From Spirochaetales bacterium (GTDB lineage Bacteria; Spirochaetota; Spirochaetia; Sphaerochaetales; Sphaerochaetaceae), in the NCBI GenBank assembly GCA_028722305.1, contig JAQYHB010000002.1, positions 1-64,000 on the forward strand: a stretch of 64,000 nt of DNA, written 5' to 3'. Positions within the stretch are counted from its first letter, which is position 1, and every line of letters begins with the position of its first letter. Below, in pieces: positions 59,454 to 64,000 of this stretch. Made by a program: the position numbers and the translations under genes. A model generated the notes under the pieces. That model did not search any database and was not told the DNA's origin. It was given only the letters and a program-made list of their open reading frames with translations.

Positions 59454-60163
59454 CACCGGCCTCGGAGAATCGGAAGATGGAGGATGCCGGCGACACGCTT
59501 GATGTCGTTCCAGACATCCCGTTTCAACGCGGGATTGCGAAGCACTCCGGCCGGGTGGTAGGTGACCACCGTCGGGATCCCATCGAGCTGGAACGTCTGA
59601 TTCCGAAGCCTTCCCACTCCCTCGACCCTGCCCAGCATGGCATGGGCGGCAGTCGCCCCGGACAGGAGGATTGCCTGCGGACCAACCAGCTGGATTTGCC
59701 GTTTCACATAGGGGACACAGAGTTCCACCTCGTCCGGAAGCGGAGTCCGGTTCTGGGGCGGCCTGCATTTGACGATGTTGGCGATATAGACATTCTTCTG
59801 GCGGGAAAGGCCGATCGGGCTGAGCCAGGAGTCAAGGTACTGTCCGCTCCTTCCGACGAAGGGCCGGCCGGTGGCGTCCTCGTCCGCGCCCGGACCCTCG
59901 CCGATGACCATCAGCAACGGGTTCATGACACCTTCCCCGACCACCGCATGGCTCCGTCCCTGGCAGAGCCGGCAACGCTGGCAGGAGAGCACCATGGAGG
60001 AAAGCTGGCCCAAGTCGGCGCTTCCGATATCGGCCGGCTGTTCATCGGGGAGGGAAATCTCCATCTCGGTATGGCGGTAGGGCTCTCCGGTGATACAGGC
60101 CCGCGCCTGGTCGCACAGGTCGGCAAACTCCTTCATGGCAGCGATCTTCTCTTCCCGTGTCAT
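59453..60163 (-). CDS. Family 4-type uracil-DNA glycosylase
   Basis: Iron-sulfur uracil-DNA glycosylase of 236 residues. Cluster ligands appear in SCQRCRLCQGR and in CRPPQNRTPLPDEVELC. The uracil-binding block is MVIGEGPGADEDATGRPFVGRSG, and the C-terminal HP motif is VVTYHPAGVLRNP. The N-terminal about 50 residues are extra compared with the minimal family. It overlaps truA by four bases upstream and priA by one base downstream. Confidence 0.93.
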   Translation of the reverse strand: MTREEKIAAMKEFADLCDQARACITGEPYRHTEMEISLPDEQPADIGSADLGQLSSMVLSCQRCRLCQGRSHAVVGEGVMNPLLMVIGEGPGADEDATGRPFVGRSGQYLDSWLSPIGLSRQKNVYIANIVKCRPPQNRTPLPDEVELCVPYVKRQIQLVGPQAILLSGATAAHAMLGRVEGVGRLRNQTFQLDGIPTVVTYHPAGVLRNPALKRDVWNDIKRVAGILHLPILRGR

Positions 60164-60999
60164 CTACCCCGCTCCTCGAACCAGGCATACTCGTCTGGGT
60201 CATAGCTGATCCGGGCGAGGTAAAGCCCCTCGCTCGGGGCGGTACGCCCCGCCCTGCCACGATCCTTCGACTCCAGTATCTCACGGAACGCCTGGACGCT
60301 CAAACCTTGGTGTGCGCAATCCAGCTGGGTCCCGACCAATGACCGGACCATATGGTACAGGAAGGCATTGCCGCAAATCGTGTAGGTCAACAATGCGTAC
60401 CCATAGGAATCCTTGCCCAAACTCCACTTGCTGACATAGATGTCCCGGAACTTCGAGGGAGAAAGGTCTCCGGCGGCGCAGAAGGTGGAAAAATCGTGGG
60501 TCCCCTGGATACAGGCCGCGTAGCCATCCAACAGTTCCATCGAGGGTAGTTCCTTGACCGAGTAGACCCGTTGATGGTCGAAAGCAGTCACATCGTTGAT
60601 CTGTTTGACCAGATACCGGTACTCACGGGCCATCGTTGTGAATCGGGCATGGAAGGTACCATCCACCTCCTCGGCGTCCATGACCCGGATGTCCGGAGGA
60701 AGCAGATGGTTCAGACGAGGCTTGAACGCTTTGGCGGGAACCGCGCTATGGATATCGAAATGGCAGACCTGTCCCAACGCGTGGACCCCGCTGTCGGTCC
60801 TCCCGCTGCCCTGGACGTCGACGCGCTCCCCCAACATCGCCAGCAGCGCCTCTTCGAGCCGTTGCTGCACGCTCACCCCGTTTTCCTGGCTCTGCCAGCC
60901 ATGATAACCCGCCCCGTCATAACTGACAGTCATGCGGATGCGGCGGAGACCTTCGCCAAGAGGGGCCAATGGGGGGCGGTTCCAGTCGGTGCGCGCCAT
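60160..60999 (-). CDS. truA: tRNA pseudouridine(38-40) synthase TruA
   Basis: Converts uridines 38-40 in tRNA anticodon arms, 279 residues. The catalytic Asp is in GSGRTDSGVHALGQV, preceded by VSYDGAGYHGWQSQ. The second-domain block is ITICGNAFLYHMVR-like (YTICGNAFLYHMVRSLVG). The N-terminus has about 20 residues ahead of the core; the ATG at 60999 is three bases past the YbbR stop. It overlaps the UDG gene by four bases. Confidence 0.95.
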   Translation of the reverse strand: MARTDWNRPPLAPLGEGLRRIRMTVSYDGAGYHGWQSQENGVSVQQRLEEALLAMLGERVDVQGSGRTDSGVHALGQVCHFDIHSAVPAKAFKPRLNHLLPPDIRVMDAEEVDGTFHARFTTMAREYRYLVKQINDVTAFDHQRVYSVKELPSMELLDGYAACIQGTHDFSTFCAAGDLSPSKFRDIYVSKWSLGKDSYGYALLTYTICGNAFLYHMVRSLVGTQLDCAHQGLSVQAFREILESKDRGRAGRTAPSEGLYLARISYDPDEYAWFEERGR

Positions 61000-61002
61000 C
61001 GC

Positions 61003-61413
61003 TTACCGTGTGGACGAAAGAGTCTCGAACATGACTCGATACTGGGAGGGGACCGCCTCGAGGGTGATGCTGCCGGAGACAAAGGCAGTCTGGTCGAAAT
61101 CCAGCACGACAGGAACGACGGCGATGCCGCGTTTGTCGATGTTGGAGAAATCGACCGAGGCCTTGATCATCTCCGGATTGACAAGGTAGATCACCTCCCC
61201 CTTTCCAGAAATCCTCACATCGACCGTGGTCGGGACGGTGGAGACCGCCACCAACTTGGCCGGCAGATTCACGGTGACCGGGATAGTCACGTTGCGACTT
61301 TCCCGGTTGGTGTAGGAACCGAAGACATAGAACAACAGGGCGGCGATCAGGGCGATCACCTTCGGCATCCAGCTCGAGAGCAAACTATGAAGAACCTTAT
61401 TCCGCCTGAACAC
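61003..61413 (-). CDS. YbbR-domain protein (CdaR-like)
   Basis: Membrane-anchored protein of 136 residues. One N-terminal helix (PKVIALIAALLFYVFGSY) is followed by a single YbbR repeat (VTIPVTVNLPAKLVAVST...VDVRISGKGEVIYLV). CdaR proteins with several YbbR repeats regulate the diadenylate cyclase CdaA. This one is short, with one or at most two repeats. Its start overlaps the end of cdaA by 17 bases, the usual cdaA-cdaR order. Confidence 0.88.
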   Translation of the reverse strand: MFRRNKVLHSLLSSWMPKVIALIAALLFYVFGSYTNRESRNVTIPVTVNLPAKLVAVSTVPTTVDVRISGKGEVIYLVNPEMIKASVDFSNIDKRGIAVVPVVLDFDQTAFVSGSITLEAVPSQYRVMFETLSSTR

Positions 61414-62215
61414 TGGGTACCTCCTGCTGCAACTCGTCCGGGGTCACGTCATGGTAGCTGAACAACGCCAGCAAGATCCGCTTGATGGTGGGATCATCCA
61501 AGTCATAATACAGGTTGGCGTTGTAGGCGACGGAAACCGCCTGGGTCTCCTCGCTGACGACGATGACGACCGCGTCGCTCTCCTCCGCCAGGCCAAGCGC
61601 CGCGCGGTGGCGGGTACCGAAGGACTTGCGGATGTCGGTCTGGTCGGAAAGCGGCAGATAGCAGCCGGCCGCGGTGATCCTACCATCCTCGATGATCATG
61701 GCGCCGTCGTGCAATGGCGTGTCATGGTCGAACACCGTCAGAATCAGGCTCGTGGAAATGTCGGCGTCCAGATAAGTACCGCTGTCGATGATGTTTTTAA
61801 TGCCCAGACGGCGAGGAAAGACTATCAAAGCGCCTCGTTTCTTCGTCACCAGGACATCGCAGGCGTTCAGCACGCTATCAATCTGCTCGCTGGTGGTGGT
61901 CTGTCCGCCAAGGCGGAACAAGCGGCCATGGTTCGACCACAGCTGAACGAACGAGCGGCGGATTTCCGGCTGATAGACGACGCAGATGAAAATCCACATC
62001 GGCAGAAAGCAGATTCTCAGCACCCACTCCAGCACGGTAAGCTTCCACAGCATGCAGATGCCGTAAAGCACCACGTATCCGACGATCATACGGATGATCT
62101 GCTGGGCCTTGGTCTGGGACACTCCCTGGTAAAAGCGGTAGAACACCCAGGCAAGGAAAATGACCTGGACGGCCATTTTCACATAGTCGAGCGTCGATTC
62201 CATGGTCAAACTCAT
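61397..62215 (-). CDS. cdaA: Diadenylate cyclase CdaA
   Basis: Makes cyclic di-AMP from two ATP, 272 residues. Three N-terminal helices (MAVQVIFLAWVFYRFYQGV; IIRMIVGYVVLYGICMLW; ICFLPMWIFICVVY) precede the DAC domain with LHDGAMIIEDGRI and GTRHRAALGLAEESDAV, the DGA and RHR active-site motifs. Cyclic di-AMP controls osmolyte and potassium transport and wall balance. AAGGAG lies eight bases before the ATG at 62215. It follows glpK by 12 bases and is coupled to the YbbR gene. Confidence 0.95.
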   Translation of the reverse strand: MSLTMESTLDYVKMAVQVIFLAWVFYRFYQGVSQTKAQQIIRMIVGYVVLYGICMLWKLTVLEWVLRICFLPMWIFICVVYQPEIRRSFVQLWSNHGRLFRLGGQTTTSEQIDSVLNACDVLVTKKRGALIVFPRRLGIKNIIDSGTYLDADISTSLILTVFDHDTPLHDGAMIIEDGRITAAGCYLPLSDQTDIRKSFGTRHRAALGLAEESDAVVIVVSEETQAVSVAYNANLYYDLDDPTIKRILLALFSYHDVTPDELQQEVPSVQAE

Positions 62216-62227
62216 GCGAGTTTCTCC

Positions 62228-63736
62228 TTATTCCTCATCCACGTTGATCCAGTTCAGGGTACGGCTGACCGCCTTGCGCCATTTCCGGATCTTCTTGTCC
62301 CGCGTCTGGGCATCCATGTCAGGCTCCCACCTGCGCTCTTCCTGCCACTGGGCCCGGAGCTGGTCGAGATCCTTGAACACGCCGCCGGTCAGTCCTGCCG
62401 CATAAGCGGCACCCAACGCGGTGGTTTCCACTATCTTAGGACGAATAACCGGGATTGCCAACAGGTCGGACTGGAACTCCATCAGCGGGATGCTGTTGGT
62501 GAGCCCCCCGTCCACCTTCAGTTCCTTCATGTGGATGCCGCTGTCGCTCTCCATCGCCTCGAAGATATCGTTGGCCTGAAAGGCGGTCGCCTCAAGGATC
62601 GCCCTGCAGAGATGGGCACGGGTCGCGTAGCCGGTCAGGCCGGCGATGACGCCACGCGCCTCGGACCTCCAGTATGGGGCGAAGAGCCCGCTGAACGCGG
62701 GTACGATATAGACGCCGCCGCAGTCGGGGACGCTTTCCGCAAGCTGGTCGAGCTCGGGAGCGGAAGAGACGATCTTCAGATTGTCGCGGGCCCACTGCAC
62801 CAGGCTCCCCGCCACCGCGACCGATCCCTCCAGGGCGTAGGCAGGCTTCTGCCCGTCGAACTGGTAGGCGACCGTGGAAACCAACCCCATCTTCGAGTAG
62901 ACGAGGCGGCTGCCTGTGTTGGAAAGCAGGAAGCAACCGGTACCATAGGTGCATTTGCCCAGCCCCTCGGAGAAGCAAGCCTGCCCGAACAAGGCCGCCT
63001 GCTGGTCGCCCAGGATACCGCAGACCGGCACCTCGCCAAGGAAGGGACCGTCGAGAACCGTCGTTCCGTAGACGCGCCCTACCGAGGGAACGATTGCCGG
63101 CAAGCTCTGCCGGGGAATCCCGAAGAGAGCGAGCATGTCGTCATCCCACTGGAGCGTCTTGATGTCCATCAGCATGTACCGGCTGGCGTTGGTGGCATCG
63201 GTGGCGATCACCTTGCCGCCGGTCAGGTTGTAGAGAAGCCAGGAGTCGACCGTACCGAAAGCCACGTCGCCCTTTTCGGCCGCATAGCGCAACCCCGGCA
63301 CATGGTCCAGCAGCCAGGCGATCTTGCTTGCCGCGAAATAGGGGCTCATGCGCAGGCCAGTCTTCTTCTGGACATACTCCAGCGACACCTTTTCAGAAAG
63401 TTGGTTGACCAGCTCCGAGCCTCTCAGGTCCTGCCAGACAATCGCGTTGTAGTAGGCGCGTCCGGTCTTCGGATTCCAGGCGATGACCGTCTCGCGCTGG
63501 TTGGTGATGCCGACACCCTTGATCTGGTCCGCCGTCACATGGGCCTTCTCCAGAGTCTTGGTGATGCAAGTCGACGTGTTGGCCCAGATTTCGTACGGGT
63601 TATGCTCCACCCAGCCAGGCTGTGGATACACCTGCTTGTGCTCCATCTGATAGGAAGCCACGATATTCGCCTTCTCGTCGAACAAGATGAAACGGGTGCT
63701 GGTCGTACCCTGGTCAATCGATCCAATATACTGCAT
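62228..63736 (-). CDS. glpK: Glycerol kinase
   Basis: Phosphorylates glycerol to glycerol-3-phosphate, 502 residues, full length. FGGY features are IGSIDQGTTSTRFILFDEKA, HKQVYPQPGWVEHNPYEIW, GITNQRETVIAWN, FGTVDSWLLYNLTGG, GILGDQQAALFGQ and KVDGGLTNSIPLMEFQ. GGGAGGAA precedes the ATG. No glycerol facilitator or dehydrogenase is next to it; it heads, or is part of, the unit with cdaA, which is unusual. Confidence 0.96.
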   Translation of the reverse strand: MQYIGSIDQGTTSTRFILFDEKANIVASYQMEHKQVYPQPGWVEHNPYEIWANTSTCITKTLEKAHVTADQIKGVGITNQRETVIAWNPKTGRAYYNAIVWQDLRGSELVNQLSEKVSLEYVQKKTGLRMSPYFAASKIAWLLDHVPGLRYAAEKGDVAFGTVDSWLLYNLTGGKVIATDATNASRYMLMDIKTLQWDDDMLALFGIPRQSLPAIVPSVGRVYGTTVLDGPFLGEVPVCGILGDQQAALFGQACFSEGLGKCTYGTGCFLLSNTGSRLVYSKMGLVSTVAYQFDGQKPAYALEGSVAVAGSLVQWARDNLKIVSSAPELDQLAESVPDCGGVYIVPAFSGLFAPYWRSEARGVIAGLTGYATRAHLCRAILEATAFQANDIFEAMESDSGIHMKELKVDGGLTNSIPLMEFQSDLLAIPVIRPKIVETTALGAAYAAGLTGGVFKDLDQLRAQWQEERRWEPDMDAQTRDKKIRKWRKAVSRTLNWINVDEE

Positions 63737-63798
63737 GGGACAAGTTCCTCCCTTTTCCGTAAGTATACGTCATCCCGCTCTTTCCATGGGGAGAGTTT

Positions 63799-64000
63799 TT
63801 ACGGGAGGAAACGCATTTCCCTGATTTCTTTCGGGCTAAAGCCACGGTTGGCCCACATGCGGCTATGGTTGTAGAAGGGAATGTAGAACGAAAGCATTGT
63901 TTGCATTTCAATCTGTGAAATGGTCGGGAACTCCAACGAATCGAAAATCTCCTCAAGGTCGTCTACTCCCTTCGCCCGGCGGATATATCCGCTGAAGACA
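63799..64000 (-). CDS. C-terminal end of an unrecognised protein (partial)
   Basis: The frame is open from the window edge to TAA at 63799-63801. It encodes 66 residues containing DDLEEIFDSLEFPTISQ and MLSFYIPFYNHSRMWANRG followed by FSPKEIREM. The acidic helix and the N-x-x-R-M-W-x-x-x-G-F-S-P segment look like a conserved cytosolic C-terminus seen before SEC-C type motifs, but I cannot name the family. It ends 62 bases before glpK. Confidence 0.6.
   Translation of the reverse strand, partial: VFSGYIRRAKGVDDLEEIFDSLEFPTISQIEMQTMLSFYIPFYNHSRMWANRGFSPKEIREMRFLP

Noticed and set aside
61451-63874. An 807-codon open frame on the plus strand opposite glpK and cdaA
   Set aside because: It is the complement of well-recognised genes and exists because strong third-position GC bias removes stops from the opposite strand; the peptide matches no family pattern.

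Overview
The window is a gene-dense, GC-rich bacterial chromosome segment of about 59 protein genes. I see no rRNA, tRNA, CRISPR array, insertion sequence or prophage. Gene content points to a spirochaete, most likely a fermentative Sphaerochaetaceae-type lineage. Pointers are the many ABC importers for peptides, nucleosides and sugars, solute-binding proteins whose signal peptides end LFAGG or VAGG with no lipobox Cys, a BMP-type importer of the kind known from treponemes, an Rpn-type nuclease, and a patatin-BamA outer-membrane protein that implies two membranes. This is inference from content; no rRNA is present to settle it.

Layout. 1-3.8 kb (minus): rimO then pcrA. 4.1-11.4 kb (plus): an oligopeptide importer, oppB-oppC-oppD-oppF, with oppA behind a small convergent membrane gene; OppC carries a large extra domain. 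11.7-12.2 kb: remnant of a LacI-family gene. 12.2-15.7 kb (minus): four overlapping genes, acyltransferase-GT8-GT8-acyltransferase, a probable glycolipid cassette. 15.7-21.2 kb (plus): an exported SGNH hydrolase, then a BMP-family importer (binding protein, double ATPase, two permeases). 21.2-28.1 kb (plus): a LacI regulator, sugar ABC importer, a frameshifted carbohydrate-active-type protein and an EEP-fold phosphoesterase. 28.1-30.9 kb (plus): ApbE, an M55 D-aminopeptidase and an RpiR regulator. 31-39 kb (minus): a second peptide importer with M42 and M18 aminopeptidases downstream. 39.1-44.7 kb (plus): aroA, a flavodoxin/ferredoxin protein, a C-S lyase, a DUF134-NifX fusion behind a 20-bp palindrome, and a MATE exporter. 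44.7-49.3 kb: mixed small genes (Rpn nuclease, AEC permease, HEPN, DUF308, HAD phosphatase, FKBP lipoprotein). 49.4-52.3 kb (plus): a copper-resistance operon, csoR-copA, with CopZ fused in frame to CopA. 52.4-64 kb (minus): a long housekeeping run, glpK, cdaA, ybbR, truA, UDG, priA, def, fmt, patatin-barrel, radical SAM, VanZ.

How the genes fit together. The economy shown is import of peptides, sugars and nucleosides followed by intracellular hydrolysis: two peptide importers plus three peptidases, and a sugar importer linked to a probable glycosidase. Regulation is visible in the DNA: a CsoR-type operator inside a near-consensus promoter, a palindrome over the predicted start of the DUF134 gene, LacI-type operator repeats, and hairpins between binding-protein and permease genes that could set unequal expression. 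Long open frames opposite real genes are common because of strong third-position GC bias and were left out.
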